A stretch of DNA of 64,000 nucleotides from positions 29,448 through 93,447 of the forward strand of contig CAXSDP010000008.1 of the NCBI GenBank assembly GCA_964235705.1. Reading direction: 5' to 3'. The position numbers and the translations under genes were made by a program. Position 1 is the first letter of the stretch, and every line of letters starts with the position of its first letter. Of the stretch, positions 26,631 to 34,315 are shown piece after piece. The stretch comes from RH-AL1 sp964235705. GTDB lineage: Bacteria; Pseudomonadota; Alphaproteobacteria; Rhizobiales; Beijerinckiaceae. The notes under the pieces are model-generated. The model saw nothing but the letters and a program-made list of their open reading frames with translations. It searched no databases and was not told where the DNA came from.

Positions 26631-27572
26631 CTAGCCGACGCCGAGGCCCCTGAAGGTCCGCGAGATCCACGAACCCTTGTCCTCGTTCGGCTTCAGACCG
26701 CCGCCCTGCAGCAGGTTGTAGGCCTGCTTGTACCAAGCCGATTCCGGATAGTTGTGGCCGAGCACGGCGGCGGCGGTCTGCGCCTCCTGCGGAAGGCCCA
26801 TGGCGAGGTAAGCTTCCGTCAGGCGCTCCAGCGCCTCCTCGGCCTGCGGGGTCGTTTGGTACTTGGCGAGCACGGTGCGGAACCTGTTGATCGCCGCCGT
26901 GTACTCGCTGCGGCTGAGGTAATAGCGGCCGACGTTCATCTCCTTGCCGGCCAGCTGGTCCTTGCACACCGCCACCTTGTAGCGGGCGTCGGCGGCGTAC
27001 TCGGACGTCGGATACTTCGTGACGATGGTCTGGAACACCTCGATCGCCTTCTCGGCGCGGTCGAGGTCGTGGTTCACGTCCGGGATCTGGTTGTAGTAGG
27101 ACATGCCTTCGAGGTAGCTGACGTAAGGCGACTCGGCCGAGTTCGGGAACAGTCCGAGGTAGCGCTTGGCCGTGCCGATCGCATCGTCGTATTTCTTGTC
27201 CTGGTATTGACTGAACGTCGTCAGGATCAAGCCTTTCCGCTGGTAGGCGGAATACGGATAAGCCTTCTCCAATTTGCTAAAGTTCTTGGTGGACGCGTCG
27301 AAGTCGCGCTTCTCGAGGTTCTCGACACCCCTCTCGTACAGCTTGTCCGGCGGCGGGTCCTTCAGGACCTTGGTCTCGTACTTATCGTCCGAGAACCAGT
27401 TCTCGGGATTGATCTTGTCGAGGAAGTCGGCATGGGCGACGGCTGGTGCCAGCAGGGCGCCGACGACGACCAACAGGCCGAGCCGCGAGCGCGGCGACGC
27501 CGCTCGGACCGGGGCATGGAACACGATGCTGGACGGGGCGGGCCGGGACACGAGGGTCATGAGGGTTCCCAT
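26631..27572 (-). CDS. bamD: Outer-membrane assembly protein BamD, without lipobox cysteine
   Basis: 313 residues from the ATG at 27572 (a second ATG four codons on). BamD family: PPPDKLYERGVENLEKRDFDASTKNFSKLEKAYPYSAYQRKGL, KYDDAIGTAKRYLGLFPNSAESPYVSYLEGMSYYNQIPDVNHD and KYPTSEYAADARYK, i.e. the TPR array that grips BamA. BamD is normally a lipoprotein. Here the N-terminal hydrophobic run LGLLVVVGALLAPAVAHAD has no cysteine and reads as a signal-peptidase-I site (AHA|D), so the mature protein would be soluble unless membrane-bound another way. It lies downstream of ftsZ, separated by a terminator, whereas lpxC usually stands between the two. Confidence 0.88.
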   Translation of the reverse strand: MGTLMTLVSRPAPSSIVFHAPVRAASPRSRLGLLVVVGALLAPAVAHADFLDKINPENWFSDDKYETKVLKDPPPDKLYERGVENLEKRDFDASTKNFSKLEKAYPYSAYQRKGLILTTFSQYQDKKYDDAIGTAKRYLGLFPNSAESPYVSYLEGMSYYNQIPDVNHDLDRAEKAIEVFQTIVTKYPTSEYAADARYKVAVCKDQLAGKEMNVGRYYLSRSEYTAAINRFRTVLAKYQTTPQAEEALERLTEAYLAMGLPQEAQTAAAVLGHNYPESAWYKQAYNLLQGGGLKPNEDKGSWISRTFRGLGVG

Positions 27573-27699
27573 GAAGGCCCGAACCGGGCCGCGAGAGTTC
27601 GCTTTTCACCGCACGGGGTTTGCCGCCTCGTACCTGCCAAGTCGTCGAAGCTTCGCGCGGCGACAATGTGGCGGCGGCGACCGTTTCGCCGAGAAAACC

Positions 27700-27740
27700 G
27701 TCAAGAAACCCGTGCGTGAGGCGCGCGCGCCACGCACGGG
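27700..27740 (-). terminator. Rho-independent terminator after ftsZ
   Basis: Read on the minus strand, CCCGTGCGTG (27740-27731) pairs perfectly with CACGCACGGG (27718-27709) around a GC-rich 12-base loop, followed by TTTCTT. It lies 30 bases after the ftsZ stop and should end the dcw transcript, leaving bamD on its own promoter. Confidence 0.75.
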
Positions 27741-27769
27741 TCAGCGTCGTCAGGCCGTCCCGGACAGGG

Positions 27770-29491
27770 TCAGCTCGTCTGGCGGCGCAGGAACGCCGGG
27801 ATCTCGAGCTGGTCGTCCTCCGATGGGCGGCTCGGCGCTATCCGGCCGTGGTTATCGAGCGGCTGCTGCCCGGGCCGCTGCTGCGGCGCCGTCGGCCGCT
27901 TGGCGTAATCCGCGTGGGCCGGGGCAGGCGCGGCGGGGCGCTGATAATGCTGGGGCTGGTAGCCGAGCTGCGGGGTGGGGGGGCGGTGATCGGCGACCGG
28001 CGCGGCCCCGGTCTCGTCGCGGCTCATGCCGAAGGCGGCGAGGCGCTCGAGCAGGGTGCGGCGCTTGATATCTGCCTGGTCGCCCGACGTGTACTGCTGG
28101 CGGATCTGGTTCTGCACCGGCACCGGCAGGTCCTCGATCTGCGGCATGCGCTGCTGGCGGACCATCGGCGTCTCGGGTGCCGGCGGGATGTAGGGACCTG
28201 CCTCGTAGCGACCCTCCTGCTCGCGCGCCATGGGACGCTGCTGCTCGACGTAGGTGGGGGCTGGCTGCGGCATCACCTGTTGCAGCTGCACGCCGGAAGC
28301 GACCGGCGCGTAATGCTGGGACGCGGGGGCCTGCTGATGGGGGGCGGGCTGGTGCTGCGGCTGGTGGCCCTGGTGCGGCTGGTGCTGGGCCGGCTCCTGG
28401 TAGGAGGTGGCGATCTGCGGCGGGGCGGGCTGCGCCTCGACGCGGCGGTTCTCGGATTGGGCGCGCAGGCGGGCGGCGGCGTCGGCGATGCGGGCCTCGG
28501 CGGCGAGGAGCTCGCGCTGGTCGGCGACCTTGTCGATGCCGGTGGCGACGACCGACACGCGCACGATGCCGTCCAGGCTCTCGTCGAAGGTGGCGCCCAG
28601 GATGATGTTGGCGTCCTCGTCGACCTCCTGGCGGATGCGGCTGGCGGCTTCGTCGACCTCGTAGAGGGTCAGGTCGTTGCCGCCCGTGATGGAGATGAGC
28701 AGGCCCTTGGCGCCCTTCATCGACACCTCATCGAGGAGCGGGTTGGCGATGGCCGCCTCGGCGGCGAGGATCGCGCGCTTGTCGCCCGACGCCTCGCCCG
28801 TGCCCATCATCGCCTTGCCCATCTCGCGCATGATCGCGCGGACGTCGGCGAAGTCGAGGTTGATGAGGCCTTCCTTCACCATCAGGTCGGTGATGCAGGC
28901 GACGCCGGAGTAGAGCACCTGGTCGGCCATGGAGAAGGCGTCGGCGAAGGTCGTCTTCTCGTTGGCGATGCGGAACAGGTTCTGGTTGGGGATGGTGATG
29001 AGGGTGTCGACCGCCTTGTGCAGCTCGGTGATCCCGCCGTCCGCCACGCGCATGCGGCGCTGACCCTCGAACTGGAACGGCTTGGTCACGACGCCCACGG
29101 TGAGGATGCCCATGTCGCGGGCGATGCGGGCGATCACCGGGGCGGCGCCGGTGCCGGTGCCGCCGCCCATGCCGGCGGTGACGAACACCATGTGCGCGCC
29201 GGCGAGGTGGTCGCGGATCTCTTCCAGCGCCTCCTCGGCGGCGGCGCGGCCGACCTCGGGCTGCGAGCCGGCGCCGAGGCCTTCCGTCACCTGCAGGCCC
29301 ATCTGGATGATGCGCTCGGCCTTGGACGCGGTGAGCGCCTGCGCGTCGGTGTTGGCGACGATGAAGTCGACGCCGACCAGGCCCGACACGATCATGTTGT
29401 TGACCGCGTTGCCACCGGCGCCGCCGACGCCGCACACCATGATGCGGGGCTTCAGCTCGCGCAGCTCCGGGGCTTTCAGATTGATGGTCAT
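27770..29491 (-). CDS. ftsZ: Cell division protein FtsZ
   Basis: 573 residues from the ATG at 29491 (AAGAGG upstream); an earlier TTG is less likely. Tubulin-like GTPase that forms the division ring. The GTP-binding core is complete: GVGGAGGNAVNNM near 21, the tubulin signature GGGTGTG near 103-110, and the T7 catalytic loop LINLDFADVR near 205. After the globular core (about residue 320) comes a long variable linker rich in Gln, Pro and His, typical of alphaproteobacteria, then the conserved tail DDQLEIPAFLRRQ that binds FtsA. It is the last gene before a strong terminator. Confidence 0.98.
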   Translation of the reverse strand: MTINLKAPELRELKPRIMVCGVGGAGGNAVNNMIVSGLVGVDFIVANTDAQALTASKAERIIQMGLQVTEGLGAGSQPEVGRAAAEEALEEIRDHLAGAHMVFVTAGMGGGTGTGAAPVIARIARDMGILTVGVVTKPFQFEGQRRMRVADGGITELHKAVDTLITIPNQNLFRIANEKTTFADAFSMADQVLYSGVACITDLMVKEGLINLDFADVRAIMREMGKAMMGTGEASGDKRAILAAEAAIANPLLDEVSMKGAKGLLISITGGNDLTLYEVDEAASRIRQEVDEDANIILGATFDESLDGIVRVSVVATGIDKVADQRELLAAEARIADAAARLRAQSENRRVEAQPAPPQIATSYQEPAQHQPHQGHQPQHQPAPHQQAPASQHYAPVASGVQLQQVMPQPAPTYVEQQRPMAREQEGRYEAGPYIPPAPETPMVRQQRMPQIEDLPVPVQNQIRQQYTSGDQADIKRRTLLERLAAFGMSRDETGAAPVADHRPPTPQLGYQPQHYQRPAAPAPAHADYAKRPTAPQQRPGQQPLDNHGRIAPSRPSEDDQLEIPAFLRRQTS

Positions 29492-29591
29492 CGCGTGGCC
29501 TCTTGCCTGTTGGGGGCGTGTCAACGCCGGATTTACGTCGCGTAATTTGCGTGAGGCTGGATTGGCGCGGATGCCAAGGCCTCGCGGATTC

Positions 29592-30905
29592 CTAGAAGCT
29601 GTCCTTCAGCCAGCGACCGACGCGGCTGATGTAGTTGTCGTTGGTCGGCTCCCGGAGGTTTTTGGAACCGATCGGGCGGAAGTGCTCGATGCCGCTGACC
29701 TGCGGGTACACCAGCAGGCCGACCGCCGCCGAGAAGGCCGGGCCCTTGGCGGACTCGGGCAAACCTTGGATGCCGAGCGGACGGCCGATCCTGACTTGCC
29801 CGGACACGATGCGCCGCGCCGCCTCCGGCAGCCCCGCGAGCTGGCTGGCGCCGCCGGTCAGCACGATGCGGCGCCCGGAATGGGCGGGCAGGCCGGCCGC
29901 CTTCAGGCGGTCGCGCACCAGCTCCAGGATCTCCTCGACGCGGGGCTTGATGATGCGGGTCAGCTGCGATTTAGGCACGTGGGCGGCATGGTCGCCGTCG
30001 TCGCCCACGGGGGTCAGCGTGATCGTCTCGCGCTCGTCGGAGGCCGACGTGAGGCAGGAGCCGTGCAGGGTCTTCAGCCGCTCGGCGTCGGTGAGCGGGA
30101 TGTTGAGGCCGCGCGCCAAGTCCATGGTGACGTGACGGCCGCCGACCGCGAAGGCATCGACGTGGGTGAGATTGCCACCGGAGAAGATGCCGACCGACGT
30201 CGTGCCCCCGCCGATGTCGATGAGCGCGGTGCCGAGCTCCGCCTCGTCGTCGACCAGCGCCGACAGTCCCGACGCGTAGGGCGTGGCCACGACCGCCTCC
30301 ACGCTCAGGTGGCAGCGCTCGATCGCCAGCATCAGGTTGCGCGCGGCCACCGCGTCCGTGCTCACGACGTGCATGGCGGCACCGAGCTCGTCGCCGATCA
30401 GCCCGCGCGGGTCGCGAATCTCGCCGCCGGTGCCAAGCGAGAAGCCGGTGGGCAGCGAGTGCAGCGCGCTGCGCCCCGGCGCGACGCTGGCGTGGCAGGC
30501 CTCGAGCACGCGATGGACCTCGCTGTCGGAAACGGCGTGGCCGCCGACCGCGATCTTGGCGTCGAAGAACTGCGAGGTGAGCCGGCCGCCGGTGATGTTG
30601 ACGATGACGCTCTGGACCTGGACGCCGGCCATGCGCTCGGCCGCGTCGACGGCGAGGCGGATCGCGCCCTCCGCCGCCTCCATGTCGATCACCGTGCCGC
30701 TCTTGATGCCGCGCGAGCGCTGGTGCCCGATGCCCAGGATGCGGCAGCGGTGGGTGCGCCCGCGCAGCATCTCGGAAGGCTCGATCGGTTGGAGGCGGGC
30801 GACGAGGCACACGATCTTCGAGGTGCCGATGTCGAGCACGGAGAGCAGGGCGTTGCGACGGGCCGAAAGGGGACGCATGCGCGGGGGCATGGTGGCCGAG
30901 CTCAT
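29592..30905 (-). CDS. ftsA: Cell division protein FtsA
   Basis: 437 residues; the ATG overlaps the ftsQ stop (ATGA, 30902-30905). Actin-fold ATPase that ties FtsZ to the membrane: SVLDIGTSKIVCLVARL (phosphate 1), the SHS2/1C region around VIVNITGGRLTSQFFDAKI, ALIDIGGGTTSVGIFSGG (phosphate 2) near 220 and IVLTGGASQLAGLPEAAR (adenosine) near 370. The ending ISRVGRWLKDSF is the amphipathic membrane-targeting helix. A 100-bp gap separates it from ftsZ and could hold an ftsZ promoter. Confidence 0.97.
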   Translation of the reverse strand: MSSATMPPRMRPLSARRNALLSVLDIGTSKIVCLVARLQPIEPSEMLRGRTHRCRILGIGHQRSRGIKSGTVIDMEAAEGAIRLAVDAAERMAGVQVQSVIVNITGGRLTSQFFDAKIAVGGHAVSDSEVHRVLEACHASVAPGRSALHSLPTGFSLGTGGEIRDPRGLIGDELGAAMHVVSTDAVAARNLMLAIERCHLSVEAVVATPYASGLSALVDDEAELGTALIDIGGGTTSVGIFSGGNLTHVDAFAVGGRHVTMDLARGLNIPLTDAERLKTLHGSCLTSASDERETITLTPVGDDGDHAAHVPKSQLTRIIKPRVEEILELVRDRLKAAGLPAHSGRRIVLTGGASQLAGLPEAARRIVSGQVRIGRPLGIQGLPESAKGPAFSAAVGLLVYPQVSGIEHFRPIGSKNLREPTNDNYISRVGRWLKDSF

Positions 30906-31897
30906 GTGGTGGCGCCTTTCTTCTTCGACTTCTTCGCGAGGAGGTCCGCGTGCGCGGCGGCGGCGTCGGGGGTCAGCCTCGCGACCACGCGTCCGGGGAT
31001 GCGCAGGTCGAGGGACAGGATGTCCTTCTCCAGGACGCGCCCCTCGTGCTCCAGCGCCCCGAGCCGGGCGATGGCCTCGGCCGGATCCCGCTCCGGCAGG
31101 GCGATCTCGAGCCCGCCGACCGTCTTCAGGGTCCAACGCCGCCCGGCGACGTAGAGCCCGGCGCGGATGCGCTCGCGCAGGTCGCCGCTGGCTTCCAGGA
31201 TGGTGAGGTACTCCGCCAAGTGGGCGTTGGCGTCGGCGCCCACGACCAGGGGCAATCGCTCGAAACGGGGGTCGCGCATGTCGTCGATCGGCGTCCCGTC
31301 GGCCGCCACGATGGCCACGGCCCCGTCCTTCTGCCAGAGGGCCGCCGGTTGGCGCTCCTCGACCTCGACCAGCAGGCGGTTCGGGTAGAGTTTGGAGACG
31401 CTCGCCTCCTTGATGAGAGGCACCGCCTTGAGGCGCGCCCGCACGTCGGCGACGTTGAGGAAGAGGAGCGAGTTGCGCGGCCCGACGCCGGCGAGCTTGA
31501 GGATCTCGCCCTCGCCCAGCTCGCGGGCGCCGGTGATGGTGACCGCCTTGATGGGGAAGCCCAGCGTCTTGGCGAGGATGTCGGGCAGCGTGCCCTGGGC
31601 GGCGCAGAAGGCGTCGTACTCGCCGCCGCGCACGGCGCCATAGCCGCCGACCGCCGCGAACAGGCCGACGACCAGCGCCGTCCCGAACAGGCGGGAGGCG
31701 ACGAGGCGCTCCAGGCCGTGACCGATCGCGTGGCGGTGGCGGTGGCGCGGCAGCTGCGGCGCGGTCTGGGGCAGCGTCGGGAAGGCGAAGGGATCGATGC
31801 CGCCGGCGATGGCCAGCCGGCCGCCGCCGGCGTGCGGGCCGGCGAGGGCGGCCGTCCAACCGCTCAACGATCGCAGGAGGCGTCCTCCACCATCCAT
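30902..31897 (-). CDS. ftsQ: Cell division protein FtsQ
   Basis: 331 residues. Bitopic inner-membrane divisome protein: a long basic cytoplasmic N-terminus, one membrane helix (LFGTALVVGLFAAVGGYGAV, about 70-90), then the periplasmic POTRA domain starting at FPIKAVTITGARELGEGEILKLAG and the beta domain. The lysine-rich tail KKSKKKGATT ends on the ftsA start. The ATG at 31897 lies within ddl, giving a 34-bp overlap and tight coupling. Confidence 0.93.
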   Translation of the reverse strand: MDGGGRLLRSLSGWTAALAGPHAGGGRLAIAGGIDPFAFPTLPQTAPQLPRHRHRHAIGHGLERLVASRLFGTALVVGLFAAVGGYGAVRGGEYDAFCAAQGTLPDILAKTLGFPIKAVTITGARELGEGEILKLAGVGPRNSLLFLNVADVRARLKAVPLIKEASVSKLYPNRLLVEVEERQPAALWQKDGAVAIVAADGTPIDDMRDPRFERLPLVVGADANAHLAEYLTILEASGDLRERIRAGLYVAGRRWTLKTVGGLEIALPERDPAEAIARLGALEHEGRVLEKDILSLDLRIPGRVVARLTPDAAAAHADLLAKKSKKKGATT

Positions 31898-32787
31898 CGA
31901 ACAAGCTCACCGAATGTTAGGCCGACGTGTGCGGCCAGTTCGGGCACCAAAGAGGTCTCGGTCATGCCGGGCTGCGTGTTGACCTCCATCACGATGAGTT
32001 CGCCCGTGCCTCCGGGGCGATCGTCGTAACGGAAGTCCGCACGGCTGACGCCGCGACACCCGAGGGCTCGGTGCGCCCTCAGGGCCAACTCTTGAACGAA
32101 TTGGTAAATATTTCCTTTAAGATTTGCTGGAAGGACGTGGATCGAGCCGCCCTTGGCGTATTTCGCGTGATAGTCGTACCAGCCGCCGTCGGCCGCCCGG
32201 ATGTCGATCACGTCGAGGGCTTTATCCCCGATCACGCCGCAGGTTAGCTCGCGCCCGGCGACGAAGCGCTCAACGAGCATCATGTCACCGTGCCGCCAGT
32301 CGTCGCGGGTCAGCTCCTGCGGCGGATGCTCGTGGTCCGCGTTAACGAACAGCACGCCGACCGAGGAGCCCTCGCTCACCGGCTTGATGACGTAGGGGGG
32401 CGTCATCGGGTGGCCCTTGGCGATGTCGGACCGGTGCATCGTGAGGCCGTCCGCCACGGGGATGCCGGCCGCTTTCATCACGTCCTTGGCGCGGTCCTTC
32501 TGCATGGCGAGCGCCGAGGACAGCACGCCCGAGTGGGTGTAGGGGATGCGCAGCATCTCCAGGATGCCCTGAACGATGCCGTCCTCGCCGAAGCGGCCGT
32601 GCAGCGCGTTGAAGACGACGTCGGGGCGCAGCGCCGCCAGCCGCTCGCCGATCGCGCGATCGACGTCGACGCGGGTGACTTGATAGCCCTCGCGCTCCAG
32701 TGCGGCGGCGCAGGCCTCGCCCGAGCTCAGCGACACTTCGCGCTCGGCCGACAGGCCGCCGAGCAGGACCGCGACATGCTTCGTCAT
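31864..32787 (-). CDS. ddl: D-alanine--D-alanine ligase
   Basis: 307 residues. Makes the D-Ala-D-Ala that MurF adds to the precursor. Visible: VLLGGLSAEREVSLSSG near the start, FNALHGRFGEDGIVQGILEMLRIPYTHSGVLSSALAMQKD, the ATP-grasp lysine region YVIKPVSEGSSVGV, and MEVNTQPGMTETSLVPELA with the metal ligands. GGGGAACACC precedes the ATG. Unlike its neighbours it is not coupled to the upstream gene: a 595-bp stretch with a DUF559 gene and two palindromic elements separates it from murB, so ddl-ftsQ-ftsA-ftsZ may need a promoter of their own. Confidence 0.96.
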   Translation of the reverse strand: MTKHVAVLLGGLSAEREVSLSSGEACAAALEREGYQVTRVDVDRAIGERLAALRPDVVFNALHGRFGEDGIVQGILEMLRIPYTHSGVLSSALAMQKDRAKDVMKAAGIPVADGLTMHRSDIAKGHPMTPPYVIKPVSEGSSVGVLFVNADHEHPPQELTRDDWRHGDMMLVERFVAGRELTCGVIGDKALDVIDIRAADGGWYDYHAKYAKGGSIHVLPANLKGNIYQFVQELALRAHRALGCRGVSRADFRYDDRPGGTGELIVMEVNTQPGMTETSLVPELAAHVGLTFGELVRWMVEDASCDR

Positions 32788-32820
32788 GGTGTTCCCCGTC
32801 TTTCAAAGCCGCGACTTACA

Positions 32821-32873
32821 TCCTCCCCCGTGAAGCGGGGGAGGGGGACCACGCGAAGCGTGGTGGAGGGGGC
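32821..32873 (+). repeat. 53-bp double-hairpin (REP-like) element, left copy
   Basis: Contains two palindromes: CCTCCCCCG (32822-32830) with CGGGGGAGG (32836-32844), and CCACGC with GCGTGG (32849-32863) around GAA. Its reverse complement matches 33313-33365 with four differences, two of them compensating in the second stem. It ends 34 bases before the ddl start and may also act on the mRNA. Confidence 0.85.
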
Positions 32874-32894
32874 ATACCGTGGTAAAATGAGTGT

Positions 32895-33260
32895 ATGCGC
32901 GCCCCCGCCGAAACCTTCGCCCGCGCCCGCCGCCTCCGTCGCGAGATGACCTTGCCCGAGGTCCTGCTCTGGCGCGACCTGCGAAGGGCCGGCGTGGAGG
33001 GTGTCCGATTCCGACGACAGCACCCGATCGGTCCCTACGTCCTCGATTTCTATGCAGCCGCGGCGAGGCTCGCCGTGGAAGTCGACGGAGCGGCGCACGA
33101 CTTGGCGGGCAGGGTCGCTCGCGACGGCGTTCGGGACGCTTGGCTGCGGGAACAGGGCATAAGTGTGCTGCGCTTCAACGCCGGTGACGTGCTGGACGCG
33201 ACGCGACGTGAGGACGTCCTGTGGACGATCGCGGCGGCGCTCATAGGCTCTAATGGTTGA
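32895..33260 (+). CDS. DUF559 protein (Vsr-like PD-(D/E)XK nuclease fold)
   Basis: 121 residues, transcribed opposite to the surrounding dcw genes. The family pattern is complete: ARRLRREMTLPEVLLWRDLR (with the N-terminal Glu), VRFRRQHPIGPYVLDFYA (Asp) and LAVEVDGAAHD (E-x-D), the presumed metal-binding nuclease centre, then VLRFNAGDVL. DUF559 proteins are relatives of very-short-patch repair endonucleases; their role is not established. A TAAAAT string at 32883-32888 could be part of a promoter; no good ribosome site is seen before the ATG. Flanking inverted palindromes suggest that gene and repeats travel as a unit. Confidence 0.82.
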   Translation: MRAPAETFARARRLRREMTLPEVLLWRDLRRAGVEGVRFRRQHPIGPYVLDFYAAAARLAVEVDGAAHDLAGRVARDGVRDAWLREQGISVLRFNAGDVLDATRREDVLWTIAAALIGSNG

Positions 33261-33312
33261 AACAGGTTGGTGCCGAGTAGGCGGGTCCATGCCAATGGTC
33301 TGCTCGGCGGCG

Positions 33313-33365
33313 GCCCCCTCCACCATGCTTCGCATGGTCCCCCTCCCCCGCGTCGCGGGGGAGGA
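33313..33365 (-). repeat. 53-bp double-hairpin (REP-like) element, right copy
   Basis: Inverted copy of 32821-32873. Stems: CCATGC/GCATGG (33323-33337) and CCCCCGC/GCGGGGG (33345-33361). It begins 18 bases past the murB stop on the transcribed strand, so it would fold at the end of the murB message and could attenuate or protect it. Confidence 0.85.
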
Positions 33366-33382
33366 TTTGCGAGGCATCGCCG

Positions 33383-34315
33383 TCACGCCGGCTTCCCCAC
33401 ACGCGCGATCTCCCATTCGAGGCTGACGCCGCTGGCGTCGAGCACCCGCGCGCGGACGATCTCGCCCAGCGTTTCCAGCTCCGAGCCTGTCGCCGCGCCG
33501 CGATTGATCAGGAAGTTGGTGTGGAGGTCGGACACCTGCGCGTCGCCGTGGACGAGCCCGCGGCAGCCGGCGCGATCGACCAGTTCCCAGGCCTTGGCGC
33601 CGGGCGGGTTCTTGAAGGTCGAGCCGCCGGTGCGGGCGTTGACCGGCTGCGTCGCCGCCCGCGCCGCCGTGATCGCCGCCATGGCGGCGCGGATCGCCTC
33701 CTGGTCGCCGGCTTGGCCAGCGAAGCGCGCCTGCGTGAAGATGATGTCGGGCGCGACCCCGCAGTGCCGGTAGCTGAAGCGGAGCTCCGCGCGGGAAAAA
33801 TCGCGGATGGCGCCTGAGCGATCGACGCCGCGCGCCGACACCAGGGCGTCGGCCGTTTCGCGCCCGTAGGCGCCGCCGTTCATGCGGATCGCGCCGCCGA
33901 CGCAGCCCGGGATCCCGCGTAGGAAGGCGAGGCCGGCGATCCCGGCTCCCGCCGCCGCCGAGGCGAGCTTGACGTCCGGCGTCGCGGCGCCGGCGACGAT
34001 CTCCGTGCCGGCGACCGCCACCGCCGCGAAAGGCTTGCCGAGCCGGATCACGACTCCGTCGATCCCGCCGTCGCGCACCAGGAGGTTGGAGCCGAGGCCG
34101 ACCACCGTGATCGGCAAGCGTGCGGGGCAGCCGCGCAGGAAGGCGGCGAGGTCGGCCTCGTCGGCGGGGGCGTAGAGCACCTCCGCCGGACCGCCAGTCC
34201 TGAACCAGGTAAGCGGGGCAAGCGGCGCGTAGGCGTCCAGCGATCCGCGCAGGGTCGGCATGGCGGCCGCCAATTCGGCGGCGAGGCTCGTGCCGACGAT
34301 CGCGCCGCCCGTCAC
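33383..34315 (-). CDS. murB: UDP-N-acetylmuramate dehydrogenase (UDP-N-acetylenolpyruvoylglucosamine reductase)
   Basis: 310 residues; the GTG overlaps the murC stop (GTGA, 34312-34315). Flavoprotein reducing the enolpyruvyl group to form UDP-MurNAc. Visible: LAPLTWFRTGGPAEVLYAPADEADLAAFL, VVGLGSNLLVRDGGIDGVVIRL (FAD), LRGIPGCVGGAIRMNGGAYG and the catalytic segment TGGSTFKNPPGAKAWELVDRAGCRG with the proton-donating Ser and the late SDLHTNFLINRG. Type I MurB of normal length. After its stop comes the palindromic element rather than ddl. Confidence 0.96.
   Translation of the reverse strand: MTGGAIVGTSLAAELAAAMPTLRGSLDAYAPLAPLTWFRTGGPAEVLYAPADEADLAAFLRGCPARLPITVVGLGSNLLVRDGGIDGVVIRLGKPFAAVAVAGTEIVAGAATPDVKLASAAAGAGIAGLAFLRGIPGCVGGAIRMNGGAYGRETADALVSARGVDRSGAIRDFSRAELRFSYRHCGVAPDIIFTQARFAGQAGDQEAIRAAMAAITAARAATQPVNARTGGSTFKNPPGAKAWELVDRAGCRGLVHGDAQVSDLHTNFLINRGAATGSELETLGEIVRARVLDASGVSLEWEIARVGKPA

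Larger units (their letters stand above)
32821..33365. mobile_element. Putative DUF559/REP composite element inside the dcw operon
   Basis: A 545-bp unit: a 53-bp palindromic element (32821-32873), a DUF559 gene read against the operon, and an inverted copy of the element (33313-33365). It sits between murB and ddl, where the operon is otherwise packed with overlapping genes. No transposase, and no obvious target duplication (flanks read ACTTACA on the left and TTTGCGA on the right). Mobility is inferred from the arrangement, not shown. Confidence 0.5.
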
